Source: a bacterium (GTDB taxonomy: Bacteria; Bipolaricaulota; Bipolaricaulia; UBA7950; UBA9294). Taken from it: a stretch of DNA of 18,027 nt. Position numbers and translations under genes: made by a program. Shown in pieces: positions 1 to 6,708 of the stretch. The notes below the pieces were generated by a model. That model was not told the origin of the DNA. It ran no database searches and saw only the letters and a list, made by a program, of their open reading frames with translations. Every line of letters begins with the position of its first letter. Position 1 is the stretch's first letter. The stretch lies in the NCBI GenBank assembly GCA_030671645.1, contig DAOVHV010000003.1, positions 1 to 18,027 of the forward strand, given 5' to 3'.

Positions 1-1051
1 CACGTCCGACAGTTTCCACGCGACGTTCGACCGAGTCGTCGAAGCGAGTCATGGTGATCACGGGAGATGCTTCGGTGAGCCCATAGGCAATGGACACGTT
101 GCAGTGCATGTCCTCCATCGTACCTCGCATCACTTCGACCGGGCACGGCGCACCGGCCATGATTCCCGTTCGCAGCATCGACACGTCGTAGGCCGATCCA
201 TCCGCCTTGCCCTTACGGTACTCTTCCAGTTCGAGCACGAACATCGTAGGAACGCCATACAGCACGCTCACGCCGAATCGCTCCACCAGTTCCAACGCCT
301 CAACGGGCTTGAAAATCTGCATGGGGACCATGGCCGCACCCCAGGTGATGGCGCCGGCGATCCCCATCACGCATCCGAAACAATGGAAGAAAGGAACGGC
401 CAGCAGAAACACGTCTTGCTCGTTCGTGTGCAGCACCTCGGTGACCTGCTCGGCGTTTTTGGCGATGTTGTGATGCGAAAGCATGGCACCCTTGGGATGC
501 CCGGTCGTTCCCGAGGTATACAGGATGAAGACATTGTCCAGTGGATCGCAGGAAGCTTCACGCTTCTCAAGTTTCGAGTCGTTGAGAAGATTCATTCCCC
601 GATCGACGATCGAATCGAACTCATGCATGGCCTCGCCCGGCTCGCCAACGATGATCACGTGTTCCAGATTGGGGAGGTTGCCCCGAATCTCGCCGATCAT
701 CGAGAGATAGTCGATAGCGGCGAAATCACCGACAGCGAATAGTGTGGTCGCTTCCGAGTCGCCGAGAATGTATTCCACTTCGTGGGTCTTGTATCGCGTA
801 TTCATCGGGACGACCACCGCTCCGATACGAGCGACAGCGAAATAACAGACAACCCATTCCGGAATGTTGGGCATCCAAAGTCCCACTTTGTCGCCCTTGG
901 CGACCCCGAGTTCGAGCATGCCACGAGCCAGTCGATCGACCTTCTCGTTCAGCTCTTCGTACGTCAGCGTAATCCCACTGGGATCAAGAATCGCATTTCG
1001 TTGGGAAAACTTCTCCGTCGTATCGCGCAGCACTTGGGAAAGCGTTCTCAT
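1..1051 (-). CDS. Long-chain-type acyl-CoA synthetase / AMP-dependent ligase (N-terminal 350 residues, truncated by window edge)
   Basis: This is an ANL-superfamily adenylate-forming enzyme. It should activate a carboxylic acid with ATP to an acyl-adenylate and pass it to CoA in the cytoplasm. The reverse-strand frame opens with ATG at 1051 and begins MRTLSQVLRDTTEKF. The start is supported by a GAGGTGA ribosome site 5 nt upstream. The A3 phosphate-binding motif YTSGTTGHPKG lies at residues 178-188 and the A5 motif YGLTEASP at about 323-330. The region between them, including VPFFHCFG, is typical of FadD-like ligases. The C-terminal lid domain is outside the window, since family members run to about 500-560 residues. 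The gene diverges from the aldehyde oxidoreductase gene across a 118-nt promoter region, so the acid it activates may be the oxidoreductase's product. That link is inference. Chain length and substrate cannot be read from the sequence. Confidence 0.93.
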   Translation of the reverse strand, partial: MRTLSQVLRDTTEKFSQRNAILDPSGITLTYEELNEKVDRLARGMLELGVAKGDKVGLWMPNIPEWVVCYFAVARIGAVVVPMNTRYKTHEVEYILGDSEATTLFAVGDFAAIDYLSMIGEIRGNLPNLEHVIIVGEPGEAMHEFDSIVDRGMNLLNDSKLEKREASCDPLDNVFILYTSGTTGHPKGAMLSHHNIAKNAEQVTEVLHTNEQDVFLLAVPFFHCFGCVMGIAGAITWGAAMVPMQIFKPVEALELVERFGVSVLYGVPTMFVLELEEYRKGKADGSAYDVSMLRTGIMAGAPCPVEVMRGTMEDMHCNVSIAYGLTEASPVITMTRFDDSVERRVETVGR

Positions 1052-1082
1052 GCAGTCACCTCATCTACTGGAGTTCGAGCGA

Positions 1083-1111
1083 ATTATCAAGTAGCCATTC
1101 GGGAAACGCAA
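1083..1111 (-). promoter_or_regulatory. Putative sigma70-type promoter of the acyl-CoA synthetase gene
   Basis: On the minus strand, TTGCGT (1106-1111) and GATAAT (1083-1088) are separated by exactly 17 nt. A start site near 1076 would give a leader of about 25 nt containing the GAGGTGA ribosome site. The -35 box resembles the one inferred before the delta-prime gene (TTGCGC). It ends 2 bp from the candidate -35 of the divergent promoter. Assigned by inspection only. Confidence 0.45.
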
Positions 1112-1113
1112 AC

Positions 1114-1142
1114 TGGCTGCGACTTCCCGCACATCGTACAAT
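1114..1142 (+). promoter_or_regulatory. Putative promoter of the AOR-mobB operon
   Basis: A good -10 box TACAAT lies at 1137-1142. The -35 is weak: TGGCTG at 1114-1119 with a 17-nt spacer, or CTGGCT with 18. The weak -35 may mean that an activator is needed. Transcription would start near 1149, just upstream of the strong AAGGAGG ribosome site at 1157-1163. Confidence 0.35.
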
Positions 1143-1169
1143 AGACGCCTTATCAAAAGGAGGAGCCGA

Positions 1170-3014
1170 ATGCACGCCACGTTTGGGAAGTATCTCGACG
1201 TTGATCTGACCGCCGGAACGATTCAGGAGTTTGACATCCCTGAGGATTGGCAAACCCGCTTCATCGGCGGCAAAGGAATCGCAACTCGACTGCTACTCGA
1301 AGAGCTTCCCGAATCCCCCGATGCATTGAGCCCCGAGAACATCCTCGTATTCGCCACCGGTCCCTTTCAAGGAACAATGATTGTGGGAGGCGGACGCCAC
1401 GCAGTCCTCTCGGTTTCCCCAAAAACGGGTCGCGTCGCCGACTCGTACGCCGGCGGCTATTTCGGGCATGAACTCGGACGTAGCGGATACGACGGCATTC
1501 TCATTCGCGGCGCTTCGGATACACCCGTCATCCTAACCCTGATTGACGGCGCTGCTTCGCTTCAACCCGCCGATGATCTGTGGGGCACGGGCACCAGCAC
1601 AACCGAGGAAACTCTCAAGAGCCAATTCCCCGGTGCCCGCGTCAGTTCCATCGGCATCGCCGGCGAAAAGAAGGTCGTACAGGCATGCATCATCAACGAT
1701 CGCTCCCGGTCTGCCGGTCGCCTCGGCTTCGGTGCTGTGATGGGCTCCAAGAAACTAAAGGCAGTGGCTGTTCGCGGACATTTGGAAAAGACGCTGGCCG
1801 ACCCCGATCGATTTGCCAAAGAGCGTGCAGACTACGCCAAGACCTTCATCAACGAAGGCTATCAGCGATTCGGCCAATACGGAACCGGCGGAGGTGTGAC
1901 CGTCCTGTCCGAGATGGGCATTCTCCCCACCAAGAATTTCCAAGAAGGCATGTTCGACCATGCCGAAGACATCAGTGGCGTTCGCATGCACGACACCATT
2001 CTGGTGAACCGCGAAACCTGCGCCGGATGCCCCATCCGTTGCAAGCGCGCCGTCAAGACCTCATTCGGAGGCAGCGAGGTGCTGCCCGAGTTCGGCGGAC
2101 CGGAATACGAAACGCTGGCCGCCTTGGGTTCCCTTTGCTTGAACAGCAATCTGGATTCGGTCGCCCTTGCCAATCAGCTATGCAACGAGCACGGGTTGGA
2201 CACCATCTCCGCCGGTGTCTTGATCGCGTTCCTCATGGAGGCCTCCGAGAAAGGGCTGATCGAAGACGACATCGCCTGGGGAGATCCCCAAGCCGTCGTT
2301 CGACTGGTCAATGAATTGGCACGTCGTGAAGGGTTGGTCGCCGAAGCCGCAGACGGATTGCCGCTGTTCGCCGACAAGATCAACGCCGACTTCTCCATGA
2401 CTATCAAGGGCGTCGAGCTTCCCATGCACGAACCGCGTGGCAAACAGGGGATGGGCTTGAGCTATGCCACCACTCCACGCGGCGCCAACCACATGGAAGG
2501 CATGCACGACACCATGCTTGCATCCGAGTCACCCTCTCCCGAAATCGGGGTCGATCATGCGTACGACCGCTTCTCGCTCGCAGACAAGGTCCAGCCGGCC
2601 AAGGCGTTCGAGGATCTTCGCTCGTTCGACAATTCACTCGTCTTATGCTGCTTCACCTCGCGGACACAGGGCGAAGACTACAGCTATCCGATGATCCGCT
2701 CTTTGTTGGAAGCGGCCACAGGACAAACAGTCGATGCTGCCGAGATGCTTCGTATCGGGGAACGCGCTTACGCGACCATGCGAATTCTGAGTGGACGAGC
2801 CGGCCACACCATGGATGAGGACGGGCTGCCGGCCCGATTCGCCGAACCGATGTCTGCCGGGGCCAGCGCCGGGCATCCTGTCGATCCTTCCGTCATGCAG
2901 CAAGCCATCGCCGATTATTACGAAGCTCGCGGATTCGATCGCTTCGGCCCCACTGATGAGACACTTCGGAAGCTTGGAATGGACGACTGCATCGGAAAGC
3001 TTCAGCGAGGATGA
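1170..3014 (+). CDS. aor: Tungsten-type aldehyde:ferredoxin oxidoreductase (AOR family), 614 aa
   Basis: Cytoplasmic oxidoreductase of the AOR family. Characterised members oxidise aldehydes to carboxylic acids with ferredoxin, or run in reverse on acids, using a bis-pyranopterin tungsten cofactor and one [4Fe-4S] cluster. The length is typical. The N-terminal domain carries the expected GKYLDVDL and FIGGKGIATRLL elements and the GGRHAVLSVSPKTG stretch. IGIAGEKK at about 161-168 and AGRLGFGAVMGSKKLKA at 182-198 form the cofactor-domain signature. Cluster ligands are Cys284, Cys287 and Cys291 (CAGCPIRC) plus Cys493 or Cys494 (LVLCCF). PEYETLA near 311 and RGANHMEG near 438 supply the conserved active-site Glu and His region. 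AAGGAGG sits 6 nt before the ATG. The mobB gene follows 1 nt after the stop. No ferredoxin gene lies beside it. Which aldehyde it uses, and whether W or Mo is bound, is not decidable here. Confidence 0.95.
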   Translation: MHATFGKYLDVDLTAGTIQEFDIPEDWQTRFIGGKGIATRLLLEELPESPDALSPENILVFATGPFQGTMIVGGGRHAVLSVSPKTGRVADSYAGGYFGHELGRSGYDGILIRGASDTPVILTLIDGAASLQPADDLWGTGTSTTEETLKSQFPGARVSSIGIAGEKKVVQACIINDRSRSAGRLGFGAVMGSKKLKAVAVRGHLEKTLADPDRFAKERADYAKTFINEGYQRFGQYGTGGGVTVLSEMGILPTKNFQEGMFDHAEDISGVRMHDTILVNRETCAGCPIRCKRAVKTSFGGSEVLPEFGGPEYETLAALGSLCLNSNLDSVALANQLCNEHGLDTISAGVLIAFLMEASEKGLIEDDIAWGDPQAVVRLVNELARREGLVAEAADGLPLFADKINADFSMTIKGVELPMHEPRGKQGMGLSYATTPRGANHMEGMHDTMLASESPSPEIGVDHAYDRFSLADKVQPAKAFEDLRSFDNSLVLCCFTSRTQGEDYSYPMIRSLLEAATGQTVDAAEMLRIGERAYATMRILSGRAGHTMDEDGLPARFAEPMSAGASAGHPVDPSVMQQAIADYYEARGFDRFGPTDETLRKLGMDDCIGKLQRG

Positions 3015-3015
3015 C

Positions 3016-3516
3016 ATGATCCCGGTTGTCAGTTTCATCGGGCATCACAATGCCGGCAAAACGCGGCTGCTGACCCTGCTTGTGGAGACACTCTCCGAAC
3101 GCGGCATTCGCGTCGGAGTGGTGAAGCACGCACCGAATTTGGAGGTGGCGGACCCGCCCGGCAGCGATTCGCAGCAGCTTCGCGAAGCCGGGGCCCAGCG
3201 CATGCTGTTGCTGGGAAGCGACTCCGCTGTGCTCACGTGGCCGCAACCCTCGATTGAGGAGTTGGAGCTGGAAATCCAACGCCTATTCTCAGGTTGTGAC
3301 ATCGTCTTGGTTGAAGGCTTGAAACATGGACCGTTCCCGAAGATCGAAGTCTTCCGCCGAACAGGCAAGGTGGCCCAAGAGCCCTTGGCCGGCGAAATCG
3401 ACGTCATCGCCGTGGTCAGTGATGCGGCCGTCGCGCTACCTGATGGAACAGCCAGCTTTTCCCCGCTTGATCGCGAGGGCATCGCCGACTTTCTGGAAAC
3501 ACAATTCTTACCTTAA
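3016..3516 (+). CDS. mobB: Molybdopterin-guanine dinucleotide biosynthesis adaptor MobB, 166 aa
   Basis: A small GTP-binding protein that assists MobA in attaching GMP to molybdopterin and may deliver cofactor to enzymes. The frame stays open far upstream inside AOR. The ATG at 3016 is chosen because the protein then begins MIPVVSFIG, as MobB proteins do, and because a GAGG site precedes it at good spacing. The P-loop is GHHNAGKT (residues 9-16). Other family marks are VGVVKHAPN, the GSDSQQLREAGA segment (matching the usual DSxRHxxAGA) and VEGLKHGPFPKIEV. The ATG lies 1 nt after the AOR stop, so the two are surely co-translated. The pairing suggests cofactor supply to AOR, although classical AORs carry non-dinucleotide pterin. 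The P-loop has His-His where many relatives have different residues. Confidence 0.92.
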   Translation: MIPVVSFIGHHNAGKTRLLTLLVETLSERGIRVGVVKHAPNLEVADPPGSDSQQLREAGAQRMLLLGSDSAVLTWPQPSIEELELEIQRLFSGCDIVLVEGLKHGPFPKIEVFRRTGKVAQEPLAGEIDVIAVVSDAAVALPDGTASFSPLDREGIADFLETQFLP

Positions 3517-3527
3517 TGAACGTGCGA

Positions 3528-3556
3528 TTGCGCCTTACCGGTCCCTGTGATACCCT
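3528..3556 (+). promoter_or_regulatory. Putative extended -10 promoter ahead of the delta-prime gene
   Basis: TTGCGC (3528-3533) and TACCCT (3551-3556) are spaced by 17 nt, with TGA directly before the -10 giving an extended -10 TGnTANNNT. The -10 ends 3 nt before the first ATG (3560). Transcription would therefore begin at about 3560-3566, giving a leaderless or nearly leaderless message. This also explains the absence of a visible ribosome site. Inspection only. Confidence 0.4.
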
Positions 3557-3559
3557 CGG

Positions 3560-4579
3560 ATGATCATGAATTCCGTTACACCAACCGATCGAAAGGAACG
3601 TCTGGCAAGCCATGCTGCCGCGACCATTTATCTCGTCAGCAAATCCGTCGATCGGTTATCCGAAGGACGTCAGATCGCAGCATCGGCGGTATCGAGGAAC
3701 GAAGCAAACACAGCGATGGTCATCCGCGGCACTCACCCGGACGTCATCGAGATGGCAGCTACGGAGGGCAAAGAACGTATCGGCATCGGACAAGTTCGAG
3801 ACGTCATCCGGTTGGCCCAGTTCGCTCCGGTTCAATCAACCTGCAAAGTCTGCTTGATCCCCAACGCTGAAGGATTGACTGTCGAAGCGGCCAACGCGTT
3901 GTTAAAGATCTTGGAAGAGCCGCCGCGTGGGCTCCGATTCATCCTCCTCGCCGAGCATCCGTCCGATTTGCTGCCAACGATCGTGTCCAGAAGTCGCTTG
4001 ATCCGCATTCCAATCGCATCGCAAGCGCAGATCACCGCTCGTCTGACCGCCGCCGGGTATGAAGCAGATCACGCTCGTTGGATCGTACAGTTGGCGCTTC
4101 GAGACGGCGAACTTGATCGACTGCTGGCATCTGCTGTCAACATCCCGCGTTTGCTTGGCGAGACCATGACCGAGCTATCCTCGACCGACGTATCGGAAGT
4201 CATCGATGCCTGTCTCGGTGAGGACCCCATTATGCGAAGGCAGGGGATGCTTCACTTGCTGAAACGAATGGCCTCCCGCGAATCGGAGTTGTTGACCGTA
4301 GGTGTCCGCGTTCTCTCTGCCCAAACCAGAGAAACGCTCGTTCAGCTCTTGCACGATCTACTGGTGATCTCGTTTGATTTGGTGCGATCCGCTCACAGCA
4401 CCTCTTCTCTGACGGATGCCATGGCCGATCAGGTTCGAGAGGTATTCGGAATCCGGCGTTTGCACGAATTCTGCTTCGCTCTCGACGAAGCCCATCGATC
4501 GCTGGCTGTCTATGGGCCCGTCGAGGGGATTCTGCTATCCTTGTTCTTGGTTTCCGAAGGAGCGAATCATGACAGCTGA
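3560..4579 (+). CDS. holB: DNA polymerase III subunit delta-prime (HolB-like), 339 aa
   Basis: Probable clamp-loader subunit of the replicative polymerase. It is recognised by IGIGQVRDVI (74-83), the CKVCLIPNAEGLTVEAANALLKILEEPP block split over residues 95-122, and LAEHPSDLLPTIVSRS (130-144), which is the sensor-1/SRC region of delta-prime and tau proteins. Two parts usual in the wider family are absent. The N-terminus reads IYLVSKSVDRLSEG where a Walker A G(x)4GKT would sit, and there is no four-cysteine zinc module. E. coli delta-prime also lacks ATPase activity, so the role can be structural. The rest is divergent. Two starts are possible, ATG 3560 and ATG 3566; the inferred promoter favours a leaderless start at or near 3566. 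The 3' end overlaps ricT by 11 nt. A holB-yaaT (ricT) neighbourhood is also known in Bacillus and supports the call. Confidence 0.85.
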   Translation: MIMNSVTPTDRKERLASHAAATIYLVSKSVDRLSEGRQIAASAVSRNEANTAMVIRGTHPDVIEMAATEGKERIGIGQVRDVIRLAQFAPVQSTCKVCLIPNAEGLTVEAANALLKILEEPPRGLRFILLAEHPSDLLPTIVSRSRLIRIPIASQAQITARLTAAGYEADHARWIVQLALRDGELDRLLASAVNIPRLLGETMTELSSTDVSEVIDACLGEDPIMRRQGMLHLLKRMASRESELLTVGVRVLSAQTRETLVQLLHDLLVISFDLVRSAHSTSSLTDAMADQVREVFGIRRLHEFCFALDEAHRSLAVYGPVEGILLSLFLVSEGANHDS

Positions 4580-5390
4580 GCGTGTCGTACTCGTCCACGT
4601 TAAGAATCTCGAGCGCGAAACGGTTTACTTCAGCGCGAGTGACATATCGCTCCAGGTAGGAGATTCCTGCGTCGTAGAACACGGCGGACTGCGGCTCGGA
4701 GTCATGATGGGAGAGCTCGAAGCGGGCAAAGGACTGGGGGAGCAGCTGGAGCGTGTCGTCCGTGTAGCCACGCCATCGGATATTGAAACCTACCGATACA
4801 ACCAAGCGGACGCCGAGCGCATCATGTCCTCGACACGAGAGGTGATCGCTCATCGCGAGCTGCCTATGCACCTTGCCGCTGCCGAATACACGCTCGATCG
4901 CAGGCACCTTCGTATCTATTTCACCGCTCCTCATCGTGTCGATTTCCGCGCCTTGTTGCGCGATTTGACCAGTCGCTACAGCACGCGCATCGAGCTTCGT
5001 CAAATGGGCGCACGCGATGAAGCGCGCATCAAAGGCGGTTTGGGGCGTTGTGGACTGGAGATCTGCTGCCACCGCTTTCTTCGCGAGACCAATCCGGTGC
5101 CCATGGAGATGGCCTACGACCAAGAGTTGTTCGTCTCTCCGGAACGTATCACCGGCGCCTGCGGCCGACTGATGTGCTGTCTGGCTTATGAGCACGAGAC
5201 CTACCGGCAAGAGCTGGCCGAGTTTCCGAAGCTGGGTGCCCAAATCGAATGGAACGAGAAGAAAGGTAAATTGATCTCGCACAACATCTTCCGAAAAACA
5301 GTGACCATCCTGACTGAAAATCGTGAACGGTTGGAAGTCGATGTATCCGAGATTAAGGTCCTTCGTCCCGGGAGGAAACGGAGGCGCTAA
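4569..5390 (+). CDS. ricT: PSP1-domain protein RicT/YaaT, 273 aa
   Basis: Member of the PSP1/RicT family. In Bacillus subtilis RicT joins RicA and RicF in an Fe-S-bearing complex that steers RNase Y-dependent mRNA processing. The start at 4569 is chosen because AAGGAG lies just upstream and the protein then begins MTAERVVLVHVKN. The cysteine motifs are complete: C161GLEICC167 followed by C198GRLMCC204, within the GGLGRCG and GACGRLMCCLAYE signatures. The tail is strongly basic (GRKRRR). The start overlaps the delta-prime gene by 11 nt, so the pair is co-translated. The stop lies inside the convergent hflX gene. No ricA or ricF homologue is in the window, so whether a Ric complex exists in this organism is unknown. 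Confidence 0.93.
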   Translation: MTAERVVLVHVKNLERETVYFSASDISLQVGDSCVVEHGGLRLGVMMGELEAGKGLGEQLERVVRVATPSDIETYRYNQADAERIMSSTREVIAHRELPMHLAAAEYTLDRRHLRIYFTAPHRVDFRALLRDLTSRYSTRIELRQMGARDEARIKGGLGRCGLEICCHRFLRETNPVPMEMAYDQELFVSPERITGACGRLMCCLAYEHETYRQELAEFPKLGAQIEWNEKKGKLISHNIFRKTVTILTENRERLEVDVSEIKVLRPGRKRRR

Positions 5391-6708
5391 GTTCGGCTCC
5401 GACGGCTTGTAGTGTACGCCACTCATCTGTTGAAAGGGCGGCTTCTACGAGTGCTCCGCCTTCTACGTAGCCCACAATGCGAGCTCGCCCTGCCGCCGCA
5501 AACGGGTGCAGCGTATACAGCGCCTGATGGGGCAAGATGAAGGACATTGCCACACTCTCAGGGAACAACCGCTCCGCAATGACATCCCGCAGCTTCTCAA
5601 CATGGGTACCGTGCTTGGCGGAAATGGGAATGCCTTCAAGGCTTGAAGTCAATTCCTGTGCACAGCGATCGGCCTTGTTCAATACGGTCAGGATCGGAGG
5701 CCGTTCGTCACGGTCATGGAACACCTCCGTTTCCAACGTATCCAACACCGCGCGCACGTCCGCTTCCCAGGACGGCTTGGAGATATCGACCACGTGCAAT
5801 AACAAGTCGGCAGTTTGCACCGCTTCCAATGTCGCCCCGAAGGCAGGCACCAAGTCATGGGGAAGGTGTTGGATAAAGCCGACTGTATCTGAAATCAAAA
5901 CGGATCGTCCCGGAATGATGTCCGTTCGGCGAACGCGCGTATCCAACGTAGCGAACAGTTTGTCCCCGACAAACGCATCGGTCTCGCACAGTTGATTGAG
6001 CAAGGTCGACTTTCCGCTGTTCGTGTACCCGATTAAGGCAACTTCGGGCAGCTCGCTTTGAGATCGTTTGTGCCTGCGCACAGCCCGCTCTCCGGCCGCT
6101 TTCTTCAACCGGCGCTCCAAAGAATGAATGCGGAGGTAGATCTTGTTACGGTCCAATTCCAATTGCGTCTCACCCGGGCCGCGTGTTCCTACACCACCAA
6201 TAGCGCGGCCGCCGGCGCGAGTCAACGCAGTACCCCAACCGCGTAGCCGAGGAAGCAAATAGTGAAGCTGCGCCAGCTCCACCTGCAGCTTGGCCTCTTT
6301 GGTCGTCGCTCGCTGCGCAAAGATGTCCATGATCAACTGCGTTCGATCGATCACTTTCTTGTTGAGCGCGGTTTCCAAGTTTCTTGCTTGAGCCGGCCTC
6401 AGCTCCTCGTTGAAGATCACGACGTCGGCCTCCAACTCGCCAGCAGCCGCCTTGAGTTCGTCAACTTTTCCGCGACCGATAAACGTAGCTGGATGAGGAC
6501 GCGATCGCTTCTGAACAATCACTGCGAGCGTCGGGATTCCGGCTGTGTCAGCCAGCGATTCGAGTTCACGGAGCGACTCCTCCTCCTCGCCTTTTCCATA
6601 GAGAATGCCAACCAGGATGGCCTGTTCGGTCCCGAAAACGCGTGCTCGCATTCCCAGCCGGTCTTCAATCAAAGATTCTTCTCTACGAATCGTCTTCTCG
6701 TCGCTCAA
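5353..6708 (-). CDS. hflX: Ribosome-associated GTPase HflX, 451 aa
   Basis: HflX binds the 50S subunit and splits or rescues stalled 70S ribosomes with GTP or ATP hydrolysis. The N-terminal glycine-rich domain shows ATFIGRGKVDEL (74-85), FNEELRPAQARNLE and DRTQLIMDIFAQRA. The linker has LRGWGTALTRAGG and GVGTRGPGETQLE. The G domain has G1 GYTNSGKST (227-235), DTVGF (274-278) and NKAD (344-347). The start is a TTG at 6708, picked because TAGGAG sits 6 nt before it and the N-terminus MSDEKTIRRE aligns with family length. The TTG lies inside the last codons of murA with a 26-nt overlap in another frame, implying coupling to murA translation. The 3' end overlaps ricT tail to tail by 38 bp. It is the last gene of the minus-strand run. 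Confidence 0.95.
   Translation of the reverse strand: MSDEKTIRREESLIEDRLGMRARVFGTEQAILVGILYGKGEEEESLRELESLADTAGIPTLAVIVQKRSRPHPATFIGRGKVDELKAAAGELEADVVIFNEELRPAQARNLETALNKKVIDRTQLIMDIFAQRATTKEAKLQVELAQLHYLLPRLRGWGTALTRAGGRAIGGVGTRGPGETQLELDRNKIYLRIHSLERRLKKAAGERAVRRHKRSQSELPEVALIGYTNSGKSTLLNQLCETDAFVGDKLFATLDTRVRRTDIIPGRSVLISDTVGFIQHLPHDLVPAFGATLEAVQTADLLLHVVDISKPSWEADVRAVLDTLETEVFHDRDERPPILTVLNKADRCAQELTSSLEGIPISAKHGTHVEKLRDVIAERLFPESVAMSFILPHQALYTLHPFAAAGRARIVGYVEGGALVEAALSTDEWRTLQAVGAELSASVSSRDEGP

Noticed and set aside
104..742. 212-codon plus-strand frame opposite the acyl-CoA synthetase
   Set aside because: His-rich, low-information translation with no motif; the minus strand encodes intact A3 and A5 motifs across the same bases.
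2791..3015. 75-codon N-terminal extension of MobB into AOR
   Set aside because: The added residues are the AOR sequence in another frame; the ribosome site and family N-terminus support ATG 3016.
4416..4568. 51-codon N-terminal extension of RicT into the delta-prime gene
   Set aside because: AAGGAG just before ATG 4569 and the family-typical N-terminus support the shorter protein.
4230..5426. 398-codon open frame on the minus strand opposite holB and ricT
   Set aside because: No recognisable motif; it covers ricT, whose cysteine signatures are unmistakable, so it is an antisense shadow.
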